Positions 36,564 through 46,296 are shown, counted from the first letter of the stretch. The stretch: DNA of 64,000 nt from Polynucleobacter sp. MWH-Svant-W18 (GCF_018687495.1 NZ_CP061293.1:992001-1056000), one strand, 5' to 3'. A program made the numbers and translations. The notes: a model not told the origin generated them from the letters alone.

Positions 36564-39458
36564 TCAGACGTTTGAAGTCACTTTAGAGCCGCCAGGAGCA
36601 TTCGTGCCATATCCCATAATCTTGGCTGCATCCCCGCCTTTGGCGAGCTTGACAGCGCAGTACTTAAATTCTGGGATCTTGCCAAATGGATCTAGGGCAG
36701 GATTGGTAATCAAGTTAGCCGCAGCTTCATAGTAAGCAAACGGAATAAAGATCACGCCTCTTGGTGTACCGTCATCCCTACGTACATGAATACCTACTTC
36801 GCCACGACGGGATTGAACGGTAATCACCTCACCAGCAGATACACCTAACTGGGTCATGTCTTCACCATTCATCGAGACGGTTGCCATTGGCTCGATGGCA
36901 TCAAGCACCGTTGCGCGTCTCGTCATACTACCGGTATGCCAATGCTCTAACTGACGGCCCGTAATCAACACAAACGGGTATTCGGTATCAGGTCTTTCAT
37001 TTGCGGGAATAATGTCAGCAGGAACCAGTTTGACCTTGCCATCTGGTGTCGCAAACTCATCATCAAATACGATTGGGCGTCCTGGATCTTCTGCTGACAA
37101 GCATGGGTATGTCACGCTCGATTCTTTTTCCAGACGTTCCCAAGTAATGCCCTGAATAGCTCCATGCATTGCTTGACGCATCTCGTCATAGACTTGCGCT
37201 ACACCATCATCTGGCCCTTGATAGTTCCAGTTCAGACCCATCTGTTTGGCAATTTGCTGAATGATCCACAAGTCTGCCTTAGCGTCACCCGGAGGGTTGA
37301 TTGCTTTCTTACCCATCTGCACCATACGGTCGGTATTACTTGCTGTACCCACCTTCTCTGGCCAGGCACTTGCTGGCAATACAACGTCTGCAAGTAAGGC
37401 GGTTTCGGTCATGAAGATGTCTTGCACTACAAGATGCTCAAGGGATGCCAAAGCATGACGTGCATGATTTAAATCAGGGTCACTCATCGCAGGGTTTTCA
37501 CCTTCGACATACATGCCACGAATCTTATCTGGGTCACTGTCGGGTGCAGTGATCTTATGCATGATCTCCACAACGGTGTAGCCAGGCTTCTTATCGAGCG
37601 GTGTATTCCAGAACTTCTCAAACCACGCGTGCGCTTCTGGGTTATCAACGCGCTGATAGTTCGGGAACATCATCGGAATCAAACCAGCATCACTAGCGCC
37701 CTGCACATTATTTTGGCCACGCAGTGGGTGTAAGCCTGAGCCAGGCTTACCAATTTGACCAGTGATACTCACCAAAGCAATTAAGCAGCGGGCATTATCC
37801 GTACCATGAACGTGTTGGCTGACACCCATGCCCCACAAAATCATCGCTGACTTAGTAGTAGCAAATTCTCTGGCAACTTCACGCAAGGTCTCTGCCGGAA
37901 TACCACAGATCGGCGCCATTGCTTCAGGGCTATAACCCTTGATATTTTCTTTTAAGGCTTCAAAGTTATTGGCGCGGTTCGCAATAAATTCTTGATCAGC
38001 CAAACCCTCTTCGATGATTGTATAGATCATGGCATTGAGCATTGCCACATCCGTATCAGGCTTGAACTGCATCGTGCGCCAGGCATGCTTACTGATTTCA
38101 GTCATGCGAGGATCACACAGCACAATCTTGGCGCCACGTTTTGCGGCGTTCTTAAACCAAGTAGCCGCTACAGGATGGTTTGCCGTTGGATTAGATCCAA
38201 TCAAGAAAATCAAGCTGGAATGCTCAACGTCATTCACCTGATTACTTACAGCACCAGAGCCCACGCCTTCTAGCAATGCCGCAACAGAGGATGCATGGCA
38301 CAGACGGGTGCAATGGTCCACATTATTGCTACCAAATCCTGTACGAACCAATTTTTGGAATAGATAGGCTTCTTCGTTACTGCCCTTTGCAGAACCAAAA
38401 CCAGCCAAGACTTTTAGGCCATGCTGGTCTTTGAGTTTTTTGAGGCCGCCGCCTGCAAACTCAAGCGCTTCTTCCCAAGTAGCCTCACGGAAAATATCGG
38501 ACCAGTCTTGCTTACCTTCCAGAATAGTTTCGTCCTTTGCTACACCCGCTTTACGAATTAAAGGCTTAGTTAAACGCTGTGGGTTGTGGATGTAATCCAT
38601 ACCAAAGCGACCTTTGACGCATAGGCGATTGTGATTGGCAGGGCCGTCACGGCCTTCTACGCTCACAATCTCTTCATCTTTAACGTTATATGTAATTTGG
38701 CAACCGACGCCACAGAATGGGCAAACAGAATCCACCTTACGATCTACTATCTGAGAGCCAATCAAACCCTTCGGCATCAATGCGCCGGTTGGGCAAGCTT
38801 GCACACACTCTCCACAGGCAACGCAAGTACTATCACCCATTGGATCGTTCAAGTCGAATACGATCTCACTGTGAGCACCACGCATAGCGTAGCCGATCAC
38901 ATCATTTACTTGCTCTTCACGGCAAGCACGTACACAGCGGTTGCACTGAATACAGGCATCGAGGTTTACAGCCATCGCTGGGTGGGAAATATCATTTGCC
39001 ACTTTGTCACGACGCAAGGCTTTGAGCTCAGGACGAACAGTGACATCCATTTGTGCAGCCCAGGTACTGAGTTCGCCATGTTGATGTTGTTGCTCTTCTG
39101 CTGCGCTGTCACCAACCCATTTAAAGCCTTCGTCTGGCATATCGGAGAGCAGCATCTCCAGCACAAGTTTTTGACTCTTTAGTGCACGCTCACTATTGGC
39201 TTTGACTTCCATACCTGGCGTAGCACTTCTGCAGCAACTCGGAGCTAATGTGCGCTCGCCATTAATTTCGACAACGCAAGCACGGCAGTTACCATCAGGA
39301 CGATAGCCATCTTTAAAGCAAAGATGTGGAATATCAATACCATGACGTTTAGCTGCCTTCAGAATCGTTTCGCCTTCATAGGAAACAATCGTCTTGCCGT
39401 CTAGCTTGAACTCAACAGTTTGTAGCTCGAGTTCTTTTGGATTGGTTGGTGCGTTCAT
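36564..39458 (-). CDS. NAD-dependent formate dehydrogenase, alpha (catalytic) subunit
   Basis: A 964-residue molybdopterin oxidoreductase oxidising formate to CO2. A NuoG-like N-terminus has a 2Fe-2S site (C47, C58, C61, C75) and two 4Fe-4S motifs (CIQCNRCVRACR and CVACGECVQACP), then another 4Fe-4S site (CPFCGVGCQ) of the MopB domain. The metal ligand is a cysteine (DHCTRLCHASS); no selenocysteine is needed. The length and two-subunit set-up resemble the alpha-beta FDH1 of methylotrophs, which uses tungsten; metal choice here is unknown. Paired with the fused beta subunit upstream. Confidence 0.92.
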   Translation of the reverse strand: MNAPTNPKELELQTVEFKLDGKTIVSYEGETILKAAKRHGIDIPHLCFKDGYRPDGNCRACVVEINGERTLAPSCCRSATPGMEVKANSERALKSQKLVLEMLLSDMPDEGFKWVGDSAAEEQQHQHGELSTWAAQMDVTVRPELKALRRDKVANDISHPAMAVNLDACIQCNRCVRACREEQVNDVIGYAMRGAHSEIVFDLNDPMGDSTCVACGECVQACPTGALMPKGLIGSQIVDRKVDSVCPFCGVGCQITYNVKDEEIVSVEGRDGPANHNRLCVKGRFGMDYIHNPQRLTKPLIRKAGVAKDETILEGKQDWSDIFREATWEEALEFAGGGLKKLKDQHGLKVLAGFGSAKGSNEEAYLFQKLVRTGFGSNNVDHCTRLCHASSVAALLEGVGSGAVSNQVNDVEHSSLIFLIGSNPTANHPVAATWFKNAAKRGAKIVLCDPRMTEISKHAWRTMQFKPDTDVAMLNAMIYTIIEEGLADQEFIANRANNFEALKENIKGYSPEAMAPICGIPAETLREVAREFATTKSAMILWGMGVSQHVHGTDNARCLIALVSITGQIGKPGSGLHPLRGQNNVQGASDAGLIPMMFPNYQRVDNPEAHAWFEKFWNTPLDKKPGYTVVEIMHKITAPDSDPDKIRGMYVEGENPAMSDPDLNHARHALASLEHLVVQDIFMTETALLADVVLPASAWPEKVGTASNTDRMVQMGKKAINPPGDAKADLWIIQQIAKQMGLNWNYQGPDDGVAQVYDEMRQAMHGAIQGITWERLEKESSVTYPCLSAEDPGRPIVFDDEFATPDGKVKLVPADIIPANERPDTEYPFVLITGRQLEHWHTGSMTRRATVLDAIEPMATVSMNGEDMTQLGVSAGEVITVQSRRGEVGIHVRRDDGTPRGVIFIPFAYYEAAANLITNPALDPFGKIPEFKYCAVKLAKGGDAAKIMGYGTNAPGGSKVTSNV

Positions 39459-39479
39459 GTTTGTCTCGTTATTCCCTTG

Positions 39480-41282
39480 TTATGCTACTTCTTGCGGGAA
39501 ATATTTAGCAATGCAACGAATTGGATTTGGCGCAGCTTGGCCTAGACCGCAGATTGAAGCGTCTACCATCACAGTAGCTAAGTCTTCTAGTGTTTCTTTG
39601 TCCCAAGATGTGGCTTGCATGAGTTTGGCAGCTTTGCCGGTACCGACACGACATGGGGTGCATTGACCACAGCTCTCATGCTCAAAGAAATGCATGACGT
39701 TAAGAGCCATATCACGTGCTTTATCTTTGTCGCTAAAGACCATCACCGCAGCAGAGCCGATGAAACAACCGTAAGGCTGTAAGGTATCGAAGTCGAGTGG
39801 AATGTCGTTCATGGTGGCTGGCAAGATACCGCCGGATGCCCCACCAGGTAAGTAGCCATAGAACTGATGGCCATCTTGCATACCACCACAGTACTCGTCG
39901 ATCAGCTCTTGAATGGTGATGCCTGCGGGCGCCAATTTGACACCAGGATTTTTTACGCGCCCACTCACGCTAAAGCTACGTAAACCTTTACGATCATGAC
40001 GGCCAAAAGAGCTAAACCACTCTGGTCCACGCTGCACAATATCGCGCACCCAGTAGAGAGTTTCAAAGTTGTGCTCAAGCGTTGGTCGACCAAATAAACC
40101 CACTTGCGCAATATAAGGAGGACGCATACGAGGCTCGCCGCGCTTACCCTCAATACTTTCGATCATGGCAGATTCTTCGCCACAGATGTAAGCCCCCGCA
40201 CCACGACGCAATTCAATCATCGGCAATGGGAACGGCGGATTAGCTTTGAGCTTGGCGATTTCTGCTTCGAGCAATTCACGGCAGCCGTGATACTCATCAC
40301 GCAAATAGATATAGCAAGCATCAATGCCCACCACATTAGCTGCAATCAATAGACCCTCTAAAAAACGATGGGGATCACGCTCTAGGTAAGTGCGGTCTTT
40401 AAATGTGCCTGGCTCACCTTCGTCAATATTCACAGCCATTAACTTTGGTGCAACTTGATCTTTCACAATACGCCATTTGCGTCCTGCCGGAAAACCTGCA
40501 CCACCCAGACCGCGCAAGCCAGAGCTTTCCATCGCCTTGATGATGCTCTCAGCATCTTGCTTGCCGTCATGAATCTCTTTTGCTAAAGCGTAACCACCTT
40601 TAGAGCGATAGATTTCATAACCAACGTAATCTGGGGAGACTGTTTGGTTTTGACCTTGAGGAGAAATGCCCTGCTCGGCTAAGGCTGCTGGCTCAAAATT
40701 GGCATCATCTTTTGCAATTGGGTGAGTCGTCAGTTTGTTCTTAACGGCGGCTACAACTTTATCTGGGGTGGCAAAGAGCACTGGGTACTGATGCACTACA
40801 GCTACAGGAGCCTGCTCGCAGCGTCCTACGCAGGGAGCTGCTTCAACTTTAATCTTGGAATTACCCAAAATGTCTGGCAATTTAGCCAAGAGATTTTGCG
40901 CGCCACCTAACTCACAAGCAATGCCATCGCAAACACGAATCAGAATATCGGCAACCGGATCATTACCGCGCACGACTTCAAAGTGGTGATAGAAGGTAGC
41001 AACTTCATAAACTTCTGCCATCGGCAAATTCATTTCTTTTGCCAAGGCAACTAAATGACGATCGTGCAAGGCACGGTACTCATCATTGAGCTTGTGTAGA
41101 TTCTCAATCAATAAATCACGACGATGTGGTGCATGACCTATCAGTTGGCGCACTTCTGCAATGGAAGCATCGTCAGCCTGACGACCTTTTAACTTACTCT
41201 TACGACGAATGGTCTCCCTCAAATCGTCTGCTGTTGCAATAGCAACCGCTTTGACTTCTTGAGAAGGCTTTGGGTGATTCAT
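39480..41282 (-). CDS. formate dehydrogenase beta subunit (NuoE-NuoF fusion)
   Basis: A 600-residue diaphorase subunit passing electrons from the alpha subunit to NAD+. Residues about 40-190 are NuoE-like with a 2Fe-2S site C118, C123, C151, C155; the rest is NuoF-like with the NADH/FMN motif GLRGLGGAGFPAGRKW and the 4Fe-4S motif ESCGQCTPCRVG. In many FDHs these are separate proteins (FdsG and FdsB); here they are fused. No FdsD-like small subunit or fdhD chaperone is adjacent. 21 bases separate it from the alpha gene. Confidence 0.92.
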   Translation of the reverse strand: MNHPKPSQEVKAVAIATADDLRETIRRKSKLKGRQADDASIAEVRQLIGHAPHRRDLLIENLHKLNDEYRALHDRHLVALAKEMNLPMAEVYEVATFYHHFEVVRGNDPVADILIRVCDGIACELGGAQNLLAKLPDILGNSKIKVEAAPCVGRCEQAPVAVVHQYPVLFATPDKVVAAVKNKLTTHPIAKDDANFEPAALAEQGISPQGQNQTVSPDYVGYEIYRSKGGYALAKEIHDGKQDAESIIKAMESSGLRGLGGAGFPAGRKWRIVKDQVAPKLMAVNIDEGEPGTFKDRTYLERDPHRFLEGLLIAANVVGIDACYIYLRDEYHGCRELLEAEIAKLKANPPFPLPMIELRRGAGAYICGEESAMIESIEGKRGEPRMRPPYIAQVGLFGRPTLEHNFETLYWVRDIVQRGPEWFSSFGRHDRKGLRSFSVSGRVKNPGVKLAPAGITIQELIDEYCGGMQDGHQFYGYLPGGASGGILPATMNDIPLDFDTLQPYGCFIGSAAVMVFSDKDKARDMALNVMHFFEHESCGQCTPCRVGTGKAAKLMQATSWDKETLEDLATVMVDASICGLGQAAPNPIRCIAKYFPQEVA

Positions 41283-41428
41283 AGTCTGTAGTCTCTATTT
41301 TTTATAGTTTTATTGCACTGCTATTTAGCGCCTTGGAACCGATGCGGCTAAAGCGCTAGATTAGTACATTAACCGCTTGATTTTGGGTTATTTTCCCCTT
41401 GAAGTCCTTGACGGCGCTCAAGGGAATG

Positions 41429-41450
41429 AACCTAGGGTTAACCCTAGGTT
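41429..41450. repeat. 22-bp perfect palindrome
   Basis: AACCTAGGGTT followed directly by its reverse complement. It overlaps the stop codon of the small lipoprotein gene and lies about 150 bases upstream of the formate dehydrogenase start. A second, weaker inverted pair (CCCTTGA / TCAAGGG) is just beside it at about 41398-41424. It has no U-tract, so it is either a stem stabilising the lipoprotein mRNA or a protein site for the FDH promoter. Confidence 0.55.
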
Positions 41451-41667
41451 AAAGCATGGATGGATAAGGTCGGTCGCCAGGCGGGTTGGAGTAATCCAAT
41501 TTCCGCTCATAAACCCGTGCTTTGTAGCACTCTTCATAACCCTTACTGCCGATCTGCCAGCCAATAGAAGTGCAGTCATCTTGAGCAGCCGACTCAATCG
41601 AGCCACAGCCAGAAACCATGAGGGTCAAAATGAAGGAAGAGAGGATAGATAGATTTCTTAAATTCAT
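41449..41667 (-). CDS. small lipoprotein, unknown function
   Basis: A 72-residue protein with a signal peptide and the lipobox VSGC near residue 21. The mature part is about 50 residues with a conserved-looking C-x6-G-S-x4-C spacing (CTSIGWQIGSKGYEECY). I do not recognise a family. Divergent from the DUF1080 gene. Confidence 0.7.
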   Translation of the reverse strand: MNLRNLSILSSFILTLMVSGCGSIESAAQDDCTSIGWQIGSKGYEECYKARVYERKLDYSNPPGDRPYPSML

Positions 41668-41807
41668 CCCTCAAGTCTACTTGATTCCGGACCCAAAATC
41701 GAGGATTGGATCAGGGGATCTCCAGGGAAATCTCTACTTGTGATTATTTCTGATTATCAGTAACAATGGATTGATTACTAGACACCTATAAAAGCGCGGG
41801 AGGCATT

Positions 41808-42401
41808 ATGAAATCCTTAAAACAATCGATAGCAGCATTGAGCGTAACCAGTGCCCTGCTCTTTTGCGGGACCCCCGCCCTCGCTCAGAACTCAGATGGA
41901 TTTGTGGATCTCATCGATGGCGTGAGTCTCAATGGCTGGAACATCATCGGCACTGCAAATTGGGTGATTGGTAAGGGCATGGTCGAAGGCAATAAACCCA
42001 ACGGTTTTTTAGTGAGTACCAAGAACTATCAGAACTTCATTATCAAGGCTGAGTTTTGGGCGGAATCCAATACCAATAGCGGCATCTTTATCCGTTGCCA
42101 AGATCCCAACAAGGTGAATCAGTACACCTGCTATGAAATCAATATCTACGATACTCGCCCAGAGCAAGCCTATGCGACTGGTGCAATTGTGGATGTCGCC
42201 AAGGTCGACCCCGTTCCAAAAGCAGGAGGTCGCTGGAATACTATGGAGATCACTGCCAACGGCTCACATTTCAAAGTAGTGCTAAATGGTGCAGTAACCG
42301 TAGCTGATGCCCAAGACAGCAGATATCAGGATGGTCCGATTGCGCTGCAGTCCGCCGGTGGCGTTGTGAAGTTTCGCAAACTACAAATCAAGCCACTTTA
42401 A
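41808..42401 (+). CDS. secreted DUF1080 (3-keto-disaccharide hydrolase-like) protein
   Basis: A 197-residue protein with a signal peptide (cleavage after ALA, residue 26) and one DUF1080 domain: GFVDLIDGVSLNGWNIIG, FWAESNTNSGIFIRCQDPN, YEINIYDTRPEQAYATGAI. Family members are beta-jelly-roll, concanavalin-like proteins; some have been shown to hydrolyse 3-ketoglucosides. A strong GGGAGG ribosome site precedes the ATG. Ends four bases into the convergent YciI gene. Confidence 0.88.
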   Translation: MKSLKQSIAALSVTSALLFCGTPALAQNSDGFVDLIDGVSLNGWNIIGTANWVIGKGMVEGNKPNGFLVSTKNYQNFIIKAEFWAESNTNSGIFIRCQDPNKVNQYTCYEINIYDTRPEQAYATGAIVDVAKVDPVPKAGGRWNTMEITANGSHFKVVLNGAVTVADAQDSRYQDGPIALQSAGGVVKFRKLQIKPL

Positions 42402-42718
42402 TTGGCTGGCGGGAAACCCACTTTTTGCGGCCACATATTGGTAAAGACGTGGATGATGGGTTTCTCATAGACGCCAGCTTTAGTAAACGGCTCATCTTTT
42501 AACCATGCATCGACATCTGCCCTACTCGGAAAATCAATCGCCAATAGACTTCCAACAGTGGTTTTGCCGTCCTCTGATGTGAGGGGTCCTGCGAAAGCCA
42601 TACGATCAGATAGCTGAGCCAAATATGCGCGATGCTCAGGTCTAACCTGCACACGAAGTTCTGCAGTTCCAGGACGATCCATTAACAAAATTGCAAAAAT
42701 CATTTCATCTCCAATCAT
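42398..42718 (-). CDS. YciI family protein
   Basis: A 106-residue YciI-like protein of the dimeric alpha-beta barrel superfamily: RPGTAELRVQVRPEHRAYLAQL, then GSLLAIDFPSRADVDAWLKDEPFTKAGVYEK. The histidine and aspartate of the proposed YciI active site appear at EHRAYL and the AIDF segment. Function unknown. Confidence 0.85.
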   Translation of the reverse strand: MIGDEMIFAILLMDRPGTAELRVQVRPEHRAYLAQLSDRMAFAGPLTSEDGKTTVGSLLAIDFPSRADVDAWLKDEPFTKAGVYEKPIIHVFTNMWPQKVGFPPAN

Positions 42719-42803
42719 TGATCTGTTTTAGCAATATTACGCCAAATATCGTGGCTGTTGCTTTTCCCCATCAATCGTCATTATTTCCATGTGATTGATA
42801 GAC

Positions 42804-42962
42804 ATGTCAAATGAATTTGATCAGACTGCGCTCAACTTACAGATAAATGGAGCGACTGAGTTCATCACCACATCAATGAAATCGCTCTATGAGTCTTTGG
42901 GCCAAAAACCTAAACTCTTTGGAGGTAATGATGAAGATCCACCATTACGTAGCGGAAGATGA
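42804..42962 (+). CDS. small ORF, unrecognised
   Basis: A 52-codon frame starting ATG-TCA-AAT and ending within the following small ORF. Composition is ordinary, hydrophilic and slightly acidic, with no membrane segment. No ribosome site precedes it, and I find no family. Its 3' part contains the ribosome site of the next ORF, as in translationally coupled pairs. Weak support. Confidence 0.3.
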   Translation: MSNEFDQTALNLQINGATEFITTSMKSLYESLGQKPKLFGGNDEDPPLRSGR

Positions 42963-43101
42963 TGAGTATTTTGATGAGTATGCCGATTCGCTGAAGTATC
43001 AGTTGCTAAAAGATCGCCTGATTTGGCAGCACCATACTCGCAAAGAAATCCATCTCGAGTACAAAATCTTTGATGATGATTGTGATTTCGACTACGCATA
43101 G
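42931..43101 (+). CDS. small acidic protein, unrecognised
   Basis: A 56-codon frame with a strong GGAGG site (42921-42925) five bases before the ATG at 42931; an ATG at 42928 is adjacent. The product is very acidic at both ends (EDDEYFDEY and IFDDDCDFDY). The ribosome site is the main evidence that it is real. It overlaps the end of the preceding small ORF in another frame. Confidence 0.5.
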   Translation: MKIHHYVAEDDEYFDEYADSLKYQLLKDRLIWQHHTRKEIHLEYKIFDDDCDFDYA

Positions 43102-43216
43102 TAGTCAGTAAGCTTGGTCAGCACAGCTTCAATCACACCACCCTGAGGTGGCTTGGCTAGGGCTTTTGCTCAATCAAACGCAAACCGCCCCAAAAAAAAG
43201 GTGTGTAGAAGTCTTT

Positions 43217-43244
43217 TTGGAGCCGACATATATCACTGTAGAAT
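43217..43244 (+). promoter_or_regulatory. candidate promoter for the 207-residue membrane protein
   Basis: TTGGAG (43217-43222) and TAGAAT (43239-43244) with a 16-base spacer, 38 bases upstream of the ATG at 43282. Confidence 0.4.
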
Positions 43245-43281
43245 AAATCGACCAACAACCTACATCCATCAGAGACCAAAT

Positions 43282-43905
43282 ATGCTCGACGAAGAAAAGA
43301 AGAAACTGATTGAGGCCGAGGAGCGTTATCGACATGAAATCATCGCGAAGGTCCGCTCTGAGATGCAGTCTGCCGTTGACACTACCATTCGGATTGAAAG
43401 AAATCTCTGGGGGAAGCTGTATGAGCTGTTTAACAGCAATCTTGGCATGTGGCTCCTATCCTCCGTCTTCATCTCCGGTGGAGCCGCCCTGTATCAAAGT
43501 GCCCAACACCAATACGAGACCAAATTAGCGGTTCAAAAAGAGGTGCTCACTTGTGAGTTTGAGATCGCTAACCGCCTCAATGCCATGCGGTTTTTATTAA
43601 AAAGAGCAAAAACAGTTGGTGATGCACAGAATGCATTAACTCCTATTTCAAAGAGTTTTGGCGCTGTGAGTCCTGAGTACGAGCATGTCAATATTGCCGC
43701 CCTATTCTTTAAAGCATTCCAACTGACTGGCACGATTGATAGGCAGGTTGAAGATGGCGTTAAAGAACTGGAAGAAAAGAACCTTGAAATCCAAGCCAGC
43801 AATCCAAGTGCCATGTTTACTGAAGCTGACCGCAAAAGATTATTAGAGATCGTTCACACACTTTATACGTTTGAAAAAGAGCAAATTAATAATAGAAAAA
43901 GTTGA
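43282..43905 (+). CDS. membrane protein of unknown function with N-terminal coiled coil
   Basis: A 207-residue protein starting MLDEEKKKLIEAEERYRHE. Residues 1-45 are charged and probably coiled-coil, one membrane segment lies at 54-71 (LGMWLLSSVFISGGAALY), and about 135 mostly helical residues follow. The frame is open 43 codons upstream, but the candidate promoter lies inside that stretch, so the later ATG is preferred. I do not recognise the family. Confidence 0.65.
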   Translation: MLDEEKKKLIEAEERYRHEIIAKVRSEMQSAVDTTIRIERNLWGKLYELFNSNLGMWLLSSVFISGGAALYQSAQHQYETKLAVQKEVLTCEFEIANRLNAMRFLLKRAKTVGDAQNALTPISKSFGAVSPEYEHVNIAALFFKAFQLTGTIDRQVEDGVKELEEKNLEIQASNPSAMFTEADRKRLLEIVHTLYTFEKEQINNRKS

Positions 43906-43940
43906 GTCGAGCGTATTGCTAGATTCCAGCAACAGACAAT

Positions 43941-43964
43941 AAAAAAACCACCCGAAGGTGGTTT
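43941..43964 (-). terminator. intrinsic terminator of tRNA-Ser(GGA)
   Basis: Minus-strand AAACCACC-TTCG-GGTGGTTT, an eight-base stem with a UUCG tetraloop, followed by TTTT. It starts ten bases past the tRNA 3' end. Confidence 0.88.
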
Positions 43965-43974
43965 AGATACAGCT

Positions 43975-44065
43975 TGGCGGAAGGGGCGGGATTCGAACCC
44001 GCGGTAGGCTATTAACCTACGCACGCTTTCCAGGCGTGTGACTTAAACCGCTCATCCACCCTTCC
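43975..44065 (-). tRNA. tRNA-Ser (anticodon GGA)
   Basis: A 91-base class II tRNA with acceptor GGAAGGG, anticodon stem-loop CACGC-CTGGAAA-GCGTG giving GGA, a long variable arm (GTAGGTTAATAGCCTAC), T-loop GTTCGAATC and encoded CCA. Reads UCU and UCC. Confidence 0.97.
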
Positions 44066-44075
44066 GGAACCGCTA

Positions 44076-44081
44076 ATTATA
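44076..44081 (-). promoter_or_regulatory. -10 box of the tRNA-Ser(GGA) promoter
   Basis: Minus-strand TATAAT, perfect consensus, 11 bases upstream of the tRNA and downstream of acs. It shows that the tRNA has its own promoter. The -35 is not evident. Confidence 0.55.
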
Positions 44082-44122
44082 CGATTCCTGAAGGATTTGG
44101 ATTTAAAAGCGAGTTTAGGTAG

Positions 44123-46096
44123 TTATAGAGACTCTTTGAGTTGGTCCAAAATCGCTGGATTCTCTAGGGTAGAAGTGTCTTGAGTCACTTCTTCGCCTTT
44201 AGCAATCACACGCAAAAGACGACGCATGATCTTGCCTGAACGCGTCTTAGGCAAGTTATCACCAAAGCGCACATCCTTTGGTTTAGCAATTGGGCCGATC
44301 TCTTTGCCAACCCAGTTACGCAGTTCAGTAGCAAGCTTTTTCGCTTCTTCACCTGTTGGACGACCGCCCTTCAGCACAACGAATACGCAAATTGCTTCAC
44401 CAGTGAGTTCGTCTGGACGACCGACTACTGCAGCTTCAGCAACCAATGGATTTGCCACTAAGCAAGATTCGATTTCCATGGTGCCCATACGGTGACCAGA
44501 AACGTTCAAGACGTCATCGATACGACCTGTAATTGTGAAGTAACCAGTATCTTTGTTACGAATTGCACCGTCACCCGCAAGATACAAAGTACCACCCAAT
44601 TCTTCTGGGAAATAGGATTTCACAAAACGGTCTGGATCATTCCAAATCGTGCGAATCATAGAAGGCCATGGACGTTTCACAACCAAGATGCCACCGTTAC
44701 CGTTAGGCACATCAACCCCTGCTTCATCCACAATCGCCGCCTGAATACCGGGCAATGGCAATGTGCATGATCCTGGAATCATGGGTGTTGCACCAGGCAA
44801 CGGAGAAATCATGTGGCCACCAGTTTCGGTTTGCCAGAAAGTATCAGCAATTGGGCAACGTGAGCCACCCACATTCTCGTAGTACCACATCCAAGCCTCT
44901 GGATTAATTGGCTCGCCTACTGAACCTAAGAGGCGGAGCGAAGATAAGTCATAACTCTTTGGATGTACTGCTGCATCGTTGCTCGATGCTTTAATCAAAG
45001 AACGAATTGCAGTTGGTGCTGTGTAGAAAATCGTGGCTTTGTGTTTTTGAATCATTTCCCAGAAACGGCCTGCATTGGGATAGGTTGGAACACCTTCAAA
45101 CACAATCTCCGTTGCACCCACTGCGAGTGGACCATACGTAATATAGGAGTGACCGGTTACCCAACCGATGTCTGCAGTACACCAGAACACATCATTTGGC
45201 TTAATGTCAAAGGTCCACTTCATTGTCAGAATCGCCCACAAGAGATAACCGCCAGTGGAATGTTGAACACCCTTTGGCTTACCAGTGGATCCTGATGTAT
45301 ACAAAATAAATAGTGGATGCTCAGCGCTAACCCACTCTGGCTCACACGTTGTTGACTCGTTAGCAACAATCTCTTGCATCCAAACGTCACGACCAGCAGT
45401 CATGGCAATATCAGCACCAGTGCGCTTGCTTACGATCACATGCTTTACTTTGCCGCATTCGCCGGTAGAGAGAGCTTCATCACAAATGGTTTTTAATGGC
45501 AATGCTTTGCCGCCACGGAACTGGCCATCAGCAGTAATGACTGCTACTGCACCAACGTCAACAATACGATCACGCAATGCTTGAGCTGAGAAGCCACCAA
45601 ACACGACGGAGTGAATAGCGCCAATACGAGCACACGCTTGCATTGCAACAATGCCTTCGATCGTCATTGCCATATAAATGATGACGCTGTCACCAGACTT
45701 AATGCCCATTTTGCGCAGTGCGTTTGCCATTTTGCAAACACGCTCGAGCATCTCTTTATAGGAAACTTTAGTAACGGTGCCGTCATCGGCTTCAAAGATA
45801 ATTGCTGTCTTATCGCCCAAGCCAGCTTCAACTTGACGATCTAAACAGTTATATGAAGCATTGGTTGTGCCATCTTCGAACCATTTATAAAAAGGCGCTT
45901 TAGATTCGTCTAAGACTTTAGTGAATGGCTTTTTCCAGAAGATATTTTCTTTAGCAAGACGACCCCAAAAACCGTCATAATCTTTTTCCGCCTCAGCGCA
46001 TAGCTTGTTATAGGCATCCATCCCTGGAATGGCAGCATTCTTCACAAAATCTGCAGGTGGGTTAAAAATGCGGTTTTCTTGCATTAATGGTTCCAT
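44123..46096 (-). CDS. acs: acetyl-CoA synthetase
   Basis: AMP-forming ligase activating acetate. The 657 residues carry the P-loop [57 protein letters not shown] and the C-terminal [14 protein letters not shown] with the lysine that is acetylated in homologues. A second in-frame ATG lies at 46084; neither has a strong ribosome site. Divergent from the fumarase gene with 200 bases between. Confidence 0.96.
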   Translation of the reverse strand: MEPLMQENRIFNPPADFVKNAAIPGMDAYNKLCAEAEKDYDGFWGRLAKENIFWKKPFTKVLDESKAPFYKWFEDGTTNASYNCLDRQVEAGLGDKTAIIFEADDGTVTKVSYKEMLERVCKMANALRKMGIKSGDSVIIYMAMTIEGIVAMQACARIGAIHSVVFGGFSAQALRDRIVDVGAVAVITADGQFRGGKALPLKTICDEALSTGECGKVKHVIVSKRTGADIAMTAGRDVWMQEIVANESTTCEPEWVSAEHPLFILYTSGSTGKPKGVQHSTGGYLLWAILTMKWTFDIKPNDVFWCTADIGWVTGHSYITYGPLAVGATEIVFEGVPTYPNAGRFWEMIQKHKATIFYTAPTAIRSLIKASSNDAAVHPKSYDLSSLRLLGSVGEPINPEAWMWYYENVGGSRCPIADTFWQTETGGHMISPLPGATPMIPGSCTLPLPGIQAAIVDEAGVDVPNGNGGILVVKRPWPSMIRTIWNDPDRFVKSYFPEELGGTLYLAGDGAIRNKDTGYFTITGRIDDVLNVSGHRMGTMEIESCLVANPLVAEAAVVGRPDELTGEAICVFVVLKGGRPTGEEAKKLATELRNWVGKEIGPIAKPKDVRFGDNLPKTRSGKIMRRLLRVIAKGEEVTQDTSTLENPAILDQLKESL

Positions 46097-46296
46097 GCTT
46101 CACGGCCCTCTATCGAATAATAAATAATCTAGTAATAGCTACAAATAACAGGTAAAAATGCGAGAAAATATCGCAAAATGACAGTTTTCCACCCTCAAGA
46201 CCTAAGAAGATAAGTGAAAACACTCGGGATTTGCTCTATGGCAAACCCTTAAAATAGGCCAAACCCTACTAATAATGTGGAAATAAGCAGAAAACC

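Noticed and set aside
38631-39182. 183-codon plus-strand frame inside the formate dehydrogenase alpha gene
   Set aside because: Antisense to conserved iron-sulfur motifs; composition looks like a shadow.
42887-43099. Minus-strand frame of 70 codons opposite the acidic small ORF
   Set aside because: No ribosome site; the plus strand has GGAGG at the right distance.
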